This document shows, one piece after another, positions 25,872 through 35,887 of a DNA stretch of 64,000 nt. The notes below the pieces were generated by a model that saw only the letters and a list, made by a program, of their open reading frames with translations, ran no database searches and was not told the DNA's origin. Location of the stretch: the NCBI GenBank assembly GCA_030528285.1, contig JAUMZE010000003.1, forward strand, positions 1 through 64,000, in the 5' to 3' direction. The stretch comes from Aerococcus sp. Lineage in GTDB: Bacteria > Bacillota > Bacilli > Lactobacillales > Aerococcaceae. Positions within the stretch are counted from its first letter, which is position 1. Each line of letters opens with the position of its first letter. A program made the position numbers and the translations under genes.

Positions 25872-26888
25872 CTATTCAATCACGGTGCTGGCGGCCTTCA
25901 TCAAACGATTACGGTATGCCTGATTGCCCTCGACGTCCGGTAATAACTCCACAATCAAGGTCTGTTCAACCGGATTCCCGTCATACGCGCGCAAGGCTGA
26001 GAAGAGCTGATGAGTCGCACTCATAGCGTCCGTACCTAATGAATAAGTCGTGGCAGTTGTTGGCAATTGCTCCAACAACGCATCTGTTGCCACTGCGACG
26101 GTCGTATCAGGATCCGCTGCTCGGTATTGTTCTAGGAAATGTTCTCCACTCACGGCCATCACATTCAGATCCGGGCTGTAGTGGCGATATTTCATGCCCG
26201 GTGCTTTGGGATGGAGAATAGTTCCAGATGGCAATGGCTTATGCGTTCGGATGGTTAAAGTTGGGATTTTTGCTTCGAACATCTTAGCTGTGTAATATCC
26301 TGGTCTTAAAATAAACAGGCCGTCTGGGTCACTGAGATCGAGCACGGTTGATTCAACCCCAATCCGCGTCGGTGTACTGTCTAACACCCCCGCAATTTTC
26401 CCATCGAAATCGTGGAGTACATGTTGGACGGTAGTTGGGCTCGGCTTACCGGACAGATTCGCAGACGGCCCCACCAATGGAAAGCCGGTCGCTTCGATCA
26501 GTTTCAAGGTATCCGAATGATCGGGCATGCGAATCCCGACTGTCTCGAGTCCGCCTGTAACCGTGGGACCAAAGACACCTGCTTTCACTGGCAACACCAA
26601 TGTCAACGGCCCCGGCCAAAAAAGCGCTGTCAGTTGTTCAACTAACTGTTCTCGTTCTGGCGTTAGAGATGCTGTATATTTTTTCCAGTCGGTTTTCTTG
26701 GCGATATGGACGATCAGTGGATTATCGCTCGGACGACCCTTTACCTGATATACCGACTTCACGGCTGTTTCGTTATTCGCAATTGCCCCCAGTCCGAACA
26801 CAGTTTCTGTTGGGAACGCCACTAATCCACCGTGTTTGAGTACTTGTGCGGCCTGCTCAATATCTTTTCCTTGATATACTTCAGTCAT
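25872..26888 (-). CDS. ywlC: L-threonylcarbamoyladenylate synthase (Sua5/YwlC type), 338 aa
   Basis: Makes threonylcarbamoyl-AMP for the t6A modification at position 37 of ANN-reading tRNAs. The YrdC core (about 10-200) shows G-G-L-V-A-F-P-T-E-T-V-F-G-L-G, K-G-R-P-S-D-N-P-L-I-V-H and G-P-S-A-N-L-S-G-K-P-S-P-T. A C-terminal Sua5 domain follows (K-A-P-G-M-K-Y-R-H-Y-S-P, about 235-335). Length fits the two-domain Sua5 form. It is downstream of prmC by 35 bases in the tdk-prfA-prmC-ywlC operon, a conserved order in Bacillota. Confidence 0.95.
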   Translation of the reverse strand: MTEVYQGKDIEQAAQVLKHGGLVAFPTETVFGLGAIANNETAVKSVYQVKGRPSDNPLIVHIAKKTDWKKYTASLTPEREQLVEQLTALFWPGPLTLVLPVKAGVFGPTVTGGLETVGIRMPDHSDTLKLIEATGFPLVGPSANLSGKPSPTTVQHVLHDFDGKIAGVLDSTPTRIGVESTVLDLSDPDGLFILRPGYYTAKMFEAKIPTLTIRTHKPLPSGTILHPKAPGMKYRHYSPDLNVMAVSGEHFLEQYRAADPDTTVAVATDALLEQLPTTATTYSLGTDAMSATHQLFSALRAYDGNPVEQTLIVELLPDVEGNQAYRNRLMKAASTVIE

Positions 26889-26923
26889 AACATCCTTCTT
26901 TTCTACTTGTTTGGTTTCACTTT

Positions 26924-27820
26924 TTAATCAAAATGAACGACCAGTATGCGCTCAATCCCTGCATAATCAGAAATCAATGTGACCTCTTCTTTTGGGAATG
27001 CTGATTGAAAGGCTTCCTTTAAGGTTGGTCCTTGCTTATATCCACATTCTGCGAGGAAATATCCACCTGGCCTGATATACATTTTCAGCTTACGCAGGAT
27101 CCGCCAATAGATCGCATAGCCATGATTCTTTGCAAAAAGCGCTTGGGGCGGTTCATGGCGTAACACATCACTGCCCATCACGTCTATTTCGTCTTCTGCG
27201 ATGTAGGGCGGGTTGCTCACAATCACATCGAACATTTCACCCAACACCGGCTCAAACAAATCGCCCACCCGAAAATCAATCGCCCCACTCTGGAGTTGAT
27301 GGGCATTCTCCTCGGCCACCACCAAGGCAGCTGGTGAAAGATCAGTAGCTGTAACGTTTAACGTGGGACACTCTAATTTCAATGTCACCGCAATGGCCCC
27401 ACTCCCAGTACCGATATCGAGCACCTTGGCTGTTTTGGAGATATTTTCCTTTTGAATATGCTTCAAGACAGCTGATACCAGTAATTCTGTTTCTTGTCGC
27501 GGGATGAGGGTATCTGGTGTGACATGGAATGGGTAATGATAAAACCACGCGCGTCCAGTCAGATATTGATAGGGCCATTCTTCCTGGACGATTTTTTGCA
27601 TAGCATCCCAATACTGCATGCGCTCCGCCTCAGGAAAAGACTGGTTTTTCTTTACGATCCAATCAGTCAAGGTCCACTCGTTTACGTCCATCAAATAACG
27701 TTCAGCCATCTCTCCCTCGCGTCCTGCCTCTTTTAAAAAAGCAGAAGCCTGCTTGACGACGGCTTGATACGTCACATTTTCAGGCTTCCGCTGTGGTTGT
27801 TTCTTAGATTTGGGTTTCAT
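26924..27820 (-). CDS. prmC: Release factor glutamine methyltransferase, 298 aa
   Basis: Methylates the Gln of the GGQ motif in release factors 1 and 2. The SAM-binding motif [11 protein letters not shown] and the substrate-binding N-P-P-Y motif ([13 protein letters not shown]) are intact. The N-terminal helical domain starts with a Lys/Gln-rich stretch that may be non-native. The gene overlaps the end of prfA, its substrate's gene, by 17 bases. Confidence 0.96.
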   Translation of the reverse strand: MKPKSKKQPQRKPENVTYQAVVKQASAFLKEAGREGEMAERYLMDVNEWTLTDWIVKKNQSFPEAERMQYWDAMQKIVQEEWPYQYLTGRAWFYHYPFHVTPDTLIPRQETELLVSAVLKHIQKENISKTAKVLDIGTGSGAIAVTLKLECPTLNVTATDLSPAALVVAEENAHQLQSGAIDFRVGDLFEPVLGEMFDVIVSNPPYIAEDEIDVMGSDVLRHEPPQALFAKNHGYAIYWRILRKLKMYIRPGGYFLAECGYKQGPTLKEAFQSAFPKEEVTLISDYAGIERILVVHFD

Positions 27821-28892
27821 TGAGGGCCTCTAATTTGGACGTTTGGTCAGCGAGGATCAAGGCATCAATGATTTCATCGAGTTCACCGGCCATAATGCGG
27901 TCCAACTTCTGGATGGTGAGCCCTATGCGGTGATCCGTCACACGGTTTTGTGGGTAATTGTAGGTACGAATCCGTTCTGAACGATCCCCTGTCCCCACCA
28001 AGTTTTTACGTTCACTGTCGTATTCTTCTTGGTTCTGGGATTCATAGTAATCATACACCCGCGCGCGTAAAATCATCATCGCTTTTTCACGGTTTTGCTG
28101 CTGGGAGCGCTGATCCTGCATTGAAACGACAATCCCGGTCGGTTCGTGGGTCAAACGGACAGCTGAACTGGTTTTATTGATGTGCTGCCCACCTGCTCCA
28201 CTCGAACGGAAAATATCAGTCCGAATATCATTCTCATCCAACTCGAAATCGATCGCTTCAAACTCGGGCATGACCGCAACAGTCGCTGTAGAGGTATGCA
28301 CTCGCCCTTGGGATTCCGTCTTCGGTACGCGTTGCACCCGATGCGCCCCACTCTCATATTTCAATTTGGAGAAGACTTTATCGCCGGTGATCTGAACAAT
28401 GATTTCCTTATAACCACCGATATCGTTCGGGCTCGCGGACACAACCTCCGTCCTCCATCCTTGATGTTCCGCATAACGGGTGTACATTTCAAACAAATCG
28501 CCCGCAAAAATCTGGGCTTCATCTCCACCTGCAGCACCGCGGATTTCCATGATGATGTTCTTGTCATCGTTTGGATCGGTTGGGATCATCAATAGCTTAA
28601 TCTTTTCTTCGAGTTCTTCCTCTTCCAATTCAAGCTCCGACAGTTCCATTTTCGCCATTTCCAGCATTTCCGCGTCGGACGTTTCACCAATAATTTCCTT
28701 GGCACCGGCGATCTGTTCCTTCACATCACGGTAATGGTTAAAAGCTTCTACTTTAGGACGTAGATCGGCCTCTTCCTTGGATAACTGACGGAAGCGCTTG
28801 GTATCATTGATCACATCAGGGTCACTCAGTAGTTCTGCTAATTCGCGATACCGTGCAATAAAGGTATCAATTTGTTGATCGATATCTAACAT
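27804..28892 (-). CDS. prfA: Peptide chain release factor 1, 362 aa
   Basis: Reads UAA and UAG and releases the finished chain. The codon-recognition tripeptide P-x-T is present as V-P-K-T-E-S-Q-G-R (RF2 would have SPF), and the catalytic motif is [10 protein letters not shown]. Full length. It lies 2 bases after tdk and overlaps prmC, so all three are translationally linked. Confidence 0.97.
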   Translation of the reverse strand: MLDIDQQIDTFIARYRELAELLSDPDVINDTKRFRQLSKEEADLRPKVEAFNHYRDVKEQIAGAKEIIGETSDAEMLEMAKMELSELELEEEELEEKIKLLMIPTDPNDDKNIIMEIRGAAGGDEAQIFAGDLFEMYTRYAEHQGWRTEVVSASPNDIGGYKEIIVQITGDKVFSKLKYESGAHRVQRVPKTESQGRVHTSTATVAVMPEFEAIDFELDENDIRTDIFRSSGAGGQHINKTSSAVRLTHEPTGIVVSMQDQRSQQQNREKAMMILRARVYDYYESQNQEEYDSERKNLVGTGDRSERIRTYNYPQNRVTDHRIGLTIQKLDRIMAGELDEIIDALILADQTSKLEALNETQI

Positions 28893-28894
28893 GA

Positions 28895-29500
28895 CTAGGA
28901 TTCCTCCGTTTCATTGGCTAAGTCTTGGAGTGGGGGATGATAGTAGTGCTTGCGGCAAACGGGATAATACGATTCGTTCCCGCCAATTTGAATCTGCTCT
29001 CCTTCATAGACGGGTTTGCCGTCATTCACACGCAGATTCATGATCGCTTTCTTGCCACAAAACCAGCAGATCGTCTTCACTTCTTCAATCTTTTCAGCGA
29101 GCGTCAGGAGCGCTTTGGATCCTTCAAAGAGTTCATTTTGAAAATCATTCTTCAGGCCGAATGCCATCACGGGAATATTGAGTTCATCGACAATCCGCGC
29201 ACAGGCTTCAATGTGGTATTTCAACAGGAACTGCGCCTCATCGATCAACACACAATAAACCCGTTCCTCTTCATTGGCCTCTTTCACCACTTGGAAGAGG
29301 TCTGTTTCTTCATCAATTGCGAGCGCCTTTCGATTCTCACCGACACGACTCTCCACCCGACCATAACCGCTTCTCGTATCCATCGCACTCGTCATGACCA
29401 GCACGCGTTTATGTTGCTCTTCATAATTATGGGCGACTTTGATAATCTCAAATGACTTACCACTATTCATAGCGCCATAGCGAAAGAACAGTTGCGCCAT
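28895..29500 (-). CDS. tdk: Thymidine kinase, type II, 201 aa
   Basis: Phosphorylates thymidine with ATP in pyrimidine salvage. P-loop G-A-M-N-S-G-K-S at residues 9-16, the catalytic-base region V-L-I-D-E-A-Q-F-L, and the Cys-rich lasso zinc site (C-W-F-C-G near 145-150 and the later C-R-K-H) identify the family. First gene of the tdk-prfA-prmC-ywlC operon. Confidence 0.96.
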   Translation of the reverse strand: MAQLFFRYGAMNSGKSFEIIKVAHNYEEQHKRVLVMTSAMDTRSGYGRVESRVGENRKALAIDEETDLFQVVKEANEEERVYCVLIDEAQFLLKYHIEACARIVDELNIPVMAFGLKNDFQNELFEGSKALLTLAEKIEEVKTICWFCGKKAIMNLRVNDGKPVYEGEQIQIGGNESYYPVCRKHYYHPPLQDLANETEES

Positions 29501-29957
29501 ACCCCATCATCCTCTCCATTCCCTCGTTTTCCACAATTATTAATCTTAGACGTCAGAAACAGTCATGTCAATTGGCTTCTCGTCAGAAATACACCGGCCT
29601 CTCCTATCTGACGAAAGAACCACTCTATTTACTGGAAAGCAGAAGCTATAAAGAACGGCTGTATTTACTAGCACGCAGGACTTAGAGAGAATCACTATGC
29701 TTGCTAAAATGAAAGACTTAAAAAAACTGCTGCATGCCTTGAAAGTGGGAATAAATGCTGAGGCTTCCTTGGATTTAGCGATTATGAAGGATAAGTGCTC
29801 TATCCGTTCATCCATAAAAGTTAGTGAATCCTAAAGAAAGCGTCGATATATGCCACCTGCCTAAAAATATGCTAAAATGACCGATAGCAATTTTATGTCT
29901 GATAATGAAAAAAATAATACGACCCGCTTTGTGAGAGCGATCGGAAGGAGTTTACGC
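29501..29957. other. Divergent region between tdk and murT
   Basis: A 457-base gap. It includes three copies of CGTCAGA or its complement (near 29554, 29580 and 29607), the last two forming an inverted repeat, and a possible 45-codon frame (29697-29834). A TAAAAT -10-like box lies near 29873, which could serve murT-gatD. No RNA element was recognised. Confidence 0.4.
29697..29834 (+). CDS. Possible 45-aa peptide or gene remnant
   Basis: An open frame starting MLAKMKDLKKLLHALKVGIN and ending K-V-S-E-S. The amino-acid usage is protein-like and helical with no membrane segment, but only a poor GAGAGA ribosome site is found. It could be the tail of a decayed gene. No family recognised. Confidence 0.25.
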   Translation: MLAKMKDLKKLLHALKVGINAEASLDLAIMKDKCSIRSSIKVSES

Positions 29958-31313
29958 ATGAGTATTAGAGGAAGTCTCGTCAAAGGCATTGCGAAAACCT
30001 CACAAACCTTACTCAAAATATTAACCAGTGGCGGATCCAGTTTTCCCGGCAAACTCGCTAAAAAACTAGATCCACGCATTCTCGGGGAATTAGCGAAGGA
30101 TTATGATGTTGTGATTATTACCGGTACCAATGGAAAGACGATGACGACTTCCTTGACCGTGAATATCCTCAGACAACATTACCCACACGTCCTCACCAAT
30201 GATACCGGATCAAACCTCGAACAGGGGATTCTTTCCACCTTCATCGGGGACAAGAAGCCCAAACATGAGCGCGCCCTCGCCGTACTAGAGGTCGATGAAG
30301 CGTCCGTGCGTCACGTGACCGAGTACATCCAACCAAAATTGATTGTTGCCACGAATATTTTCCGCGATCAGATGGACCGTTATGGCGAGATTTATACCAT
30401 TTACGATTTTATCCGTGAAGGGGCCGAGAAATCACCACAAACGCCACTCTTGATGAATGGCGATGCACCAATCTTTTCATCGGAGGAAACGTCCAATCCC
30501 CGTCTCTATTTTGGCTTTGGTAATCAGGATCAAACCACGGATAAGATGGCCCATTACAATACCGATAATGTGCTCTGCCCAGTGTGTGATCATCTCCTCC
30601 ACTATCATATGATCACCTACAGTAACTTAGGAGATTACTTCTGCCCTAACTGTGGGTTCCATCGTCCAGACCTAGCCTATGCGGTGACGAGTGTCGACCA
30701 CTTAACACCGGATTCCGCTTCATTCACATTGGACAATGAGCCTTTCGACATTCCGGTAGCGGGTATCTACAACATCTATAATGCCCTCGCTGCCTATGCA
30801 ATTGCCAGATTCTTCGATGTACCCGTTCCTGAAATCAGACAGGGGTTTGAAACCTCTGCGCGCGTGTTTGGGCGCCAGGAAGTGCTCCAAATTGCAGGTA
30901 AACAGGTACGGATCAATCTCATCAAAAATCCGGTGGGGTTCAATCAGATCGTGGATATTGTCTCCCTCCAATCTAAACCCTTTACCCTCGTGACCCTCCT
31001 CAACGACCGGCCAGCAGATGGGCAGGATGTCAGTTGGATCTGGGATGGCAATTTCGAAGCGCTCGCCCAGATAACAAATAACGAGTATCAGATTATCGGC
31101 GGTCTCCGTGTGAAAGAATTACGGCAGCGAATGATTGTGGCCGGTTTTTCAGCAGACAAGTTACAGGTGGAGTCAGACCTCTCAGGCGTGATTCAAGCCA
31201 TTAAAGACGCCCAAACACCAACCGTGAATGTCCTCACCACCTACACCGCCATGCTTGATCTGCGCAAAGCCCTCCAGGAACAAGGCATAGTAAAGGAGCG
31301 AATGCACGCATGA
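29958..31313 (+). CDS. murT: Lipid II isoglutaminyl synthase subunit MurT, 451 aa
   Basis: Mur-ligase-like subunit that with GatD amidates the D-Glu of lipid II to D-isoglutamine. ATP-binding loop I-T-G-T-N-G-K-T-M-T-T, and a four-Cys zinc ribbon (C-P-V-C ... F-C-P-N-C-G) inserted in the central domain, as is specific to MurT. A C-terminal DUF1727 domain follows. The start at 29958 (MSIRGSLVKGIAK) is chosen because GGAAGGAG precedes it and it fits known MurT N-termini; an open upstream frame of 27 codons overlaps likely promoter sequence. gatD overlaps its stop by four bases. Confidence 0.95.
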   Translation: MSIRGSLVKGIAKTSQTLLKILTSGGSSFPGKLAKKLDPRILGELAKDYDVVIITGTNGKTMTTSLTVNILRQHYPHVLTNDTGSNLEQGILSTFIGDKKPKHERALAVLEVDEASVRHVTEYIQPKLIVATNIFRDQMDRYGEIYTIYDFIREGAEKSPQTPLLMNGDAPIFSSEETSNPRLYFGFGNQDQTTDKMAHYNTDNVLCPVCDHLLHYHMITYSNLGDYFCPNCGFHRPDLAYAVTSVDHLTPDSASFTLDNEPFDIPVAGIYNIYNALAAYAIARFFDVPVPEIRQGFETSARVFGRQEVLQIAGKQVRINLIKNPVGFNQIVDIVSLQSKPFTLVTLLNDRPADGQDVSWIWDGNFEALAQITNNEYQIIGGLRVKELRQRMIVAGFSADKLQVESDLSGVIQAIKDAQTPTVNVLTTYTAMLDLRKALQEQGIVKERMHA

Positions 31314-31963
31314 TATTAAAAATTTGTCATCTCTATGGCAATTTGATGAATACCTATGGAGATAATGGAAACCTCTTGATGCTACAATATCTCGCCAAGG
31401 AAAAAGGCAACGACATCGAAACCACCCTCGTGTCTTTAGAGGAGCCATTTGATCCCAATCAATATGACCTCGTATTCTTCGGTGGTGGACAGGATTATGA
31501 ACAAAAAATCGTCGCTAAAGACCTCAAGCAAAAAGCATCCGCACTCCGGGACTACATAGAACAGGATGGCGTGATGGTGGCTATCTGTGGTGGCTATCAA
31601 TTACTTGGCGACCATTATACGACAACGAAAGGCGAAACCTTCGCTGGGATTCAAGCGATCGATTACTATTCCGATAGCCAATCGGAGCGTTTAGTGGGCG
31701 ATTTAACGACCTACAACGAACGCTTCAATCTCACTTTAGAGGGGTATGAGAATCACGCCGGACGGACCTACCTCGGCAGTGGCGTCGAACCACTCGGAAA
31801 AGTCCTCGCTGGCTACGGCAACAATGGCCAGGACCAGAGCGAAGGTGCGATGTATCATAATACCTTCTGTTCCTATTTCCACGGGCCACTCCTCGTCAGA
31901 AACCCAAAACTCGGTGCAAAAATCATTGATCTTGCCATGGAAAATCATCAAGGAAAACGTTAA
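31310..31963 (+). CDS. gatD: Lipid II isoglutaminyl synthase glutaminase subunit GatD, 217 aa
   Basis: CobB/CobQ-type glutamine amidotransferase that supplies ammonia to MurT. Catalytic Cys93 in M-V-A-I-C-G-G-Y-Q-L-L-G and His at about 189 in S-Y-F-H-G-P-L-L are in place. The N-terminal H-L-Y-G-N-L-M-N-T-Y-G-D-N-G-N is the family signature. The ATGA overlap with murT means coupled translation of the two-subunit enzyme. A bidirectional terminator follows. Confidence 0.96.
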   Translation: MILKICHLYGNLMNTYGDNGNLLMLQYLAKEKGNDIETTLVSLEEPFDPNQYDLVFFGGGQDYEQKIVAKDLKQKASALRDYIEQDGVMVAICGGYQLLGDHYTTTKGETFAGIQAIDYYSDSQSERLVGDLTTYNERFNLTLEGYENHAGRTYLGSGVEPLGKVLAGYGNNGQDQSEGAMYHNTFCSYFHGPLLVRNPKLGAKIIDLAMENHQGKR

Positions 31964-31982
31964 CCCATTCATATATAAACCA

Positions 31983-32046
31983 AAAAGCATCCGCTTTCCC
32001 CCCCACTTGACTTTGAAACGACAAATGGGAGGGCGCGGATGCTTTT
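31983..32046. terminator. Bidirectional terminator between gatD and ABC exporter operon
   Basis: Arms AAAAGCATCCGC and GCGGATGCTTTT flank a loop of about 40 bases, with A residues before and T residues after, so it serves both converging operons. Confidence 0.7.
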
Positions 32047-32066
32047 CGTATACATTCCTTTAAATG

Positions 32067-33902
32067 TTATTGGGTAAATTGAGCGTTGTAGAGTTTGTAG
32101 TAAGCCCCTTGTTTGACCATGAGTTCATCTTGATTTCCGATTTCTACGACATCCCCATGATTCAATACCAAAATCTTATCTGCATCATGAATCGTACTCA
32201 ACCGGTGCGCAATCACGAAGGATGTACGCCCACCTTTGAGTTCATCCATCGCTTGTTGAATCAAAGTTTCGGTCCGGGTATCAATGCTGGAAGTGGCCTC
32301 ATCCAAAATCAAAATTTCTGGATCCGCCATCAACGCCCGTGCAATCGTAATCAGCTGACGTTGCCCTTGAGAGATGTTTGAGGCATCTTCATTGGCGATC
32401 GTATCGTATCCCTCTGGCAGTTTGGAGACAAATTGATCGACGTTCGCAATCTCTGCAACTTCACGCACCCGTTCATCGGAAACTTCCTGCCCGGGACGTG
32501 CCCCGTAGCGGATATTATCGGCAATCGTTCCATTAAACAGCCACGTATCCTGGAGCACCATGCCAAAATGATTCCGCACATCTTGCCGGGAGTAGTCACG
32601 AATATCCTTTCCATTGATCTTGATACTGCCACCACTCACCTCATAGAAGCGTTCCAGCAAGTTGATCAGGGTTGTCTTCCCAGCACCAGTTGGCCCGACA
32701 ATCGCCACGGTTTCGCCCGGATTGACATCCAGGTTAAAGTCCGTCATCAATAAGTTTTCCTTACCTGGTTCATAGCCAAATTTCACATGATCAAAACTCA
32801 CCAAATGATCCGTTTCTTCAATTGATAAATCGCTCTTCGTTTCTTCCATTTCCTCAATGTCCAAAAACTCAAAGACACGTTCAGCAGAGGCAATCGTGGA
32901 CTGAAGCATATTTACCATGTTAGCGGTCTGCTTCAACGGCTCAGATACCATATTGGCGTATTGAAGCATCGCCTGTGTATTCCCGATCGTAAGTCGCCCT
33001 TGGGATACTTGGAAAATCCCAAACAAGGAGACCAGGATGTACACAAAGTTCTTCGCCAAGTTCATCGTCGGCATCAAAATACCGGACAAGAATTGGGCTT
33101 TCCAGGCAGCCTGGTAGTATTCATGACTCTTCTGGCTGAAACCGTCAATCTTATAGTCTTCTTGGTTGAAGGTTTTGTTTTCAATTTGACCAGCGAAATT
33201 TTCCTCAATCAAACTGTTTAATTCCCCCTGCGCGCGTTGCTGGTCCCCAAATAAACGCTGGGAACGAGGTGCGATGAAGCCAACCATGATTAAACTGATT
33301 GGAATCACCAAGAAAGCGACCAAACTCAGCTGCCAATCGATCGACAGCATGATCGCAACCACCCCGACGAACTCAATCACAGACATCATAATCTGAACAA
33401 TCATCTGCTGCAAGGTCCGTCCAATATTTTCGATATCGTTGACAGCACGGCTCATGATTTCACCGTGGGGAGTAGAGTCGACGAAACTGATCGGGACGCG
33501 GTTTAATTTATCGCGCATATCTTGACGCAACCGAAACACCACGCGCTGGGCTGCATTACTCATTGTATATTGCTGCAAGTAACGGAAGAGCGCACTGAAC
33601 GCACTCAATAAGAGAAAGAGAATCGCCACATGCTTCAATGCACCAAAGTCGATCTCATATCCATTTCCCTTGAGGCCTTGTCTCACCCCATCTGTGATAA
33701 TCGTCGTCCCACGTCCTAACACTTGTGGGCCGATAATTTGGAGGACACTCGCAATAATTGCAAAGACAAACACCAACAAAAAGCTCCACTTGTAGTAGCC
33801 CATGTAACGGATCAAGCGTTTGACTGTGGGCCATGCTTGTTTCGGTTTACGGCGATAAGAAGCGGTCTCTAGTGTTTTTTTGTTATTTTGATGCTCACTC
33901 AT
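32067..33902 (-). CDS. ABC exporter half-transporter, subunit B (YheH/LmrD-like), 611 aa
   Basis: Type IV ABC exporter half: a six-helix membrane domain (about residues 35-340) fused to an ATPase. Walker A G-P-T-G-A-G-K-T-T, signature I-S-Q-G-Q-R-Q, Walker B I-L-I-L-D-E-A-T and switch His in V-I-A-H-R-L-S are all canonical. The start overlaps the end of its partner (33895-35622) by 8 bases. Pairs of this kind (LmrCD, BmrCD, YheIH) export drugs or other hydrophobic compounds; the substrate here is unknown. Confidence 0.92.
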   Translation of the reverse strand: MSEHQNNKKTLETASYRRKPKQAWPTVKRLIRYMGYYKWSFLLVFVFAIIASVLQIIGPQVLGRGTTIITDGVRQGLKGNGYEIDFGALKHVAILFLLLSAFSALFRYLQQYTMSNAAQRVVFRLRQDMRDKLNRVPISFVDSTPHGEIMSRAVNDIENIGRTLQQMIVQIMMSVIEFVGVVAIMLSIDWQLSLVAFLVIPISLIMVGFIAPRSQRLFGDQQRAQGELNSLIEENFAGQIENKTFNQEDYKIDGFSQKSHEYYQAAWKAQFLSGILMPTMNLAKNFVYILVSLFGIFQVSQGRLTIGNTQAMLQYANMVSEPLKQTANMVNMLQSTIASAERVFEFLDIEEMEETKSDLSIEETDHLVSFDHVKFGYEPGKENLLMTDFNLDVNPGETVAIVGPTGAGKTTLINLLERFYEVSGGSIKINGKDIRDYSRQDVRNHFGMVLQDTWLFNGTIADNIRYGARPGQEVSDERVREVAEIANVDQFVSKLPEGYDTIANEDASNISQGQRQLITIARALMADPEILILDEATSSIDTRTETLIQQAMDELKGGRTSFVIAHRLSTIHDADKILVLNHGDVVEIGNQDELMVKQGAYYKLYNAQFTQ

Positions 33903-35622
33903 TATCGCTCATTCCTTTCAATTGAGATTCGACAATTTCACGATAAACCGTGCTTTCTTTCATCAAGGTCTCGTGATTGCCGTAGCCTGCCACCGTGCCA
34001 TTATCGAGAACAAGAATCTTATCCGCATGCATCACGGCACTAGCTTTTTGACTGATGTAGATTTGCGTATGTTCGCCCATCTCCTCTGACAGGGCTCGGC
34101 GCAATTTTGCGTCCGTATTCGCATCCAACGCGGAGAAGGAGTCATCGAACATGTACAAGGTTGTCTGTTTGACTAACGCCCGGGCAATGCTCAAGCGCTG
34201 TTTCTGACCCCCGGAGAAGTTACTCCCGCCTTGTTCCACGCGGGCATCGAGGCCGTCTTCCAACTCACCAACAAATTCTGTGGCTTGGGCAATATCTAAT
34301 GCCTTCCACATTTCTTCGTCCGTGGCATGCTCGTTCCCATATTGGAGGTTGCTCTTGATTGTCCCGCTAAAGAGATTGGCTTTCTGAGGAACATAGCCAA
34401 CGATTTCCCGCAGATTCTTCAGCTCGTAGTCCTTAATATCCTGCCCGTTAATCGTGATGTCTCCCTCTGTCCGGTCATAAAAGCGCAAAATCAAATTCGC
34501 AATTGTGGTCTTCCCAGAACCGGTCCCTCCGATAATCCCGAGCGTTTCACCCGGCTTCACTGTAAAGGAAATATCTGAAATCACCGGATCATCCGCGCCC
34601 GGATATTGGTAGGCGACATGATCGAATGTGACAGTGGTGGGCTCCTCTAATTGCTTCGTCACTGGATGTTCGATATTATGAATCGTATTTTCCTTGTCTA
34701 ATACTTCAAAGACCCGCTGAGAAGACACAGACGCTCGCGGTACTAAGATGAACATCTGAGCAAGCGCCATGAAGGAGAACATAATAATCGCAGTGAAAGT
34801 TGTAAAGGCCACAATCGAACCGACTTGGATCGTTTCGGTGCTGACTAATTGACCCCCACGCCATACAATCAGCATATTGGTGAGGGAGAGAATCCCAACC
34901 AAGGTAGGAAACAAGAGTGCTACTCGGATTTGTGCCGAAATCGCCGTATGTAGAAAGTCGGCGTTGGCTTCTTCAAAACGATTGGCTTCAAATTCGTCGC
35001 GATTGAAGGCACGGACAACCCGCACCCCTGTTAAACCTTCACGGAAAATCAGGTTAATCTGATCCAATTTCCCTTGCATGGAGCGAAAAAGTGGACTGGC
35101 TGCTCGCATCACAAAGACAATCGCCACCACTAGAATGGGGATCGTAAATAGATAAACCATGCTCAGTTCCGGGCTGGTGCGATAAGCCATCACCACCGCC
35201 GACACGAGCATCGCCGGTGCCAGTAACATAAATCGAAGCACTGCCACCATGGTCATTTCAATCTGCTGCACGTCGCTGGAAGCACGCGTAATCAGAGACG
35301 CCGATCCGAAATCCTCGAAACTATCTTTGGAGAAATGGAGGACCTGGCTATATAATTCATTTCGGATTTGACGCCCCAGATTTTGTGAAGCGCGAGCGGC
35401 AATAAATACATTAAAAATAGCGCTCATAACGATTAACACGGTCACAATGAGCATGCGTCCCCCCGTGGATAAGGCCGACGCCACATCGCCTTGTTTAACC
35501 CCAACATCGATAATTTGAGCCGTCAATGTCGGTAAATATAATTCAAAAGCTCCCTGCATAAAAGCAAACACCATACAGAGAACAATGCTCCACAGTGGGA
35601 TACGTTTAATCATTCGTATCAT
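33895..35622 (-). CDS. ABC exporter half-transporter, subunit A (YheI/LmrC-like), 575 aa
   Basis: Partner half-transporter with six membrane helices in residues 10-310 and an ATPase domain: Walker A G-G-T-G-S-G-K-T-T, signature F-S-G-G-Q-K-Q, Walker B region T-T-L-Y-M-F-D-D-S-F-S-A-L-D. The Walker B Glu is replaced by Asp (D-D-S instead of D-E-A/D-D-E) and the switch His by Gln (Y-I-S-Q-K-A-S). This is the degenerate-site subunit typical of heterodimeric exporters. First gene of the pair, preceded by AGGAGGAGCGTTC. Confidence 0.92.
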   Translation of the reverse strand: MIRMIKRIPLWSIVLCMVFAFMQGAFELYLPTLTAQIIDVGVKQGDVASALSTGGRMLIVTVLIVMSAIFNVFIAARASQNLGRQIRNELYSQVLHFSKDSFEDFGSASLITRASSDVQQIEMTMVAVLRFMLLAPAMLVSAVVMAYRTSPELSMVYLFTIPILVVAIVFVMRAASPLFRSMQGKLDQINLIFREGLTGVRVVRAFNRDEFEANRFEEANADFLHTAISAQIRVALLFPTLVGILSLTNMLIVWRGGQLVSTETIQVGSIVAFTTFTAIIMFSFMALAQMFILVPRASVSSQRVFEVLDKENTIHNIEHPVTKQLEEPTTVTFDHVAYQYPGADDPVISDISFTVKPGETLGIIGGTGSGKTTIANLILRFYDRTEGDITINGQDIKDYELKNLREIVGYVPQKANLFSGTIKSNLQYGNEHATDEEMWKALDIAQATEFVGELEDGLDARVEQGGSNFSGGQKQRLSIARALVKQTTLYMFDDSFSALDANTDAKLRRALSEEMGEHTQIYISQKASAVMHADKILVLDNGTVAGYGNHETLMKESTVYREIVESQLKGMSDNE

Positions 35623-35823
35623 TGAACGCTCCTCCTTTCTATTTTTCCTTCATTATTTCCGTTCTCATTTTCAAAAAGAACACGCCCTCTATAAAAGGCA
35701 TTACTACTATTATAGCCCTATTAATAAAGATGAAAAGCTAAGCGCCTTACGTTTACGCTTTCATTTCAAAACCAGAATGAAAATAAGCCTTTCTTTCCAT
35801 AAACATCTCCCCTTTATACGCAA

Positions 35824-35857
35824 AAACGAGCGCAGAGAAAAGCCCTCCACGCTCGTT
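35824..35857 (-). terminator. Terminator of the AI-2E transporter gene
   Basis: Arms AAACGAGCG and CGCTCGTTT around a 16-base loop, about 30 bases past the stop at 35888. T residues are limited on the minus-strand side (TTTTTG). Confidence 0.65.
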
Positions 35858-35887
35858 TATTCCACTACCAGATGAGAAAAGTGATGA

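Noticed and set aside
29546..29815. 89-codon minus-strand open frame in the tdk-murT gap
   Set aside because: No ribosome site and a Ser/Val-rich composition unlike the neighbouring proteins; the opposite-strand 45-codon frame is slightly better and both may be chance.
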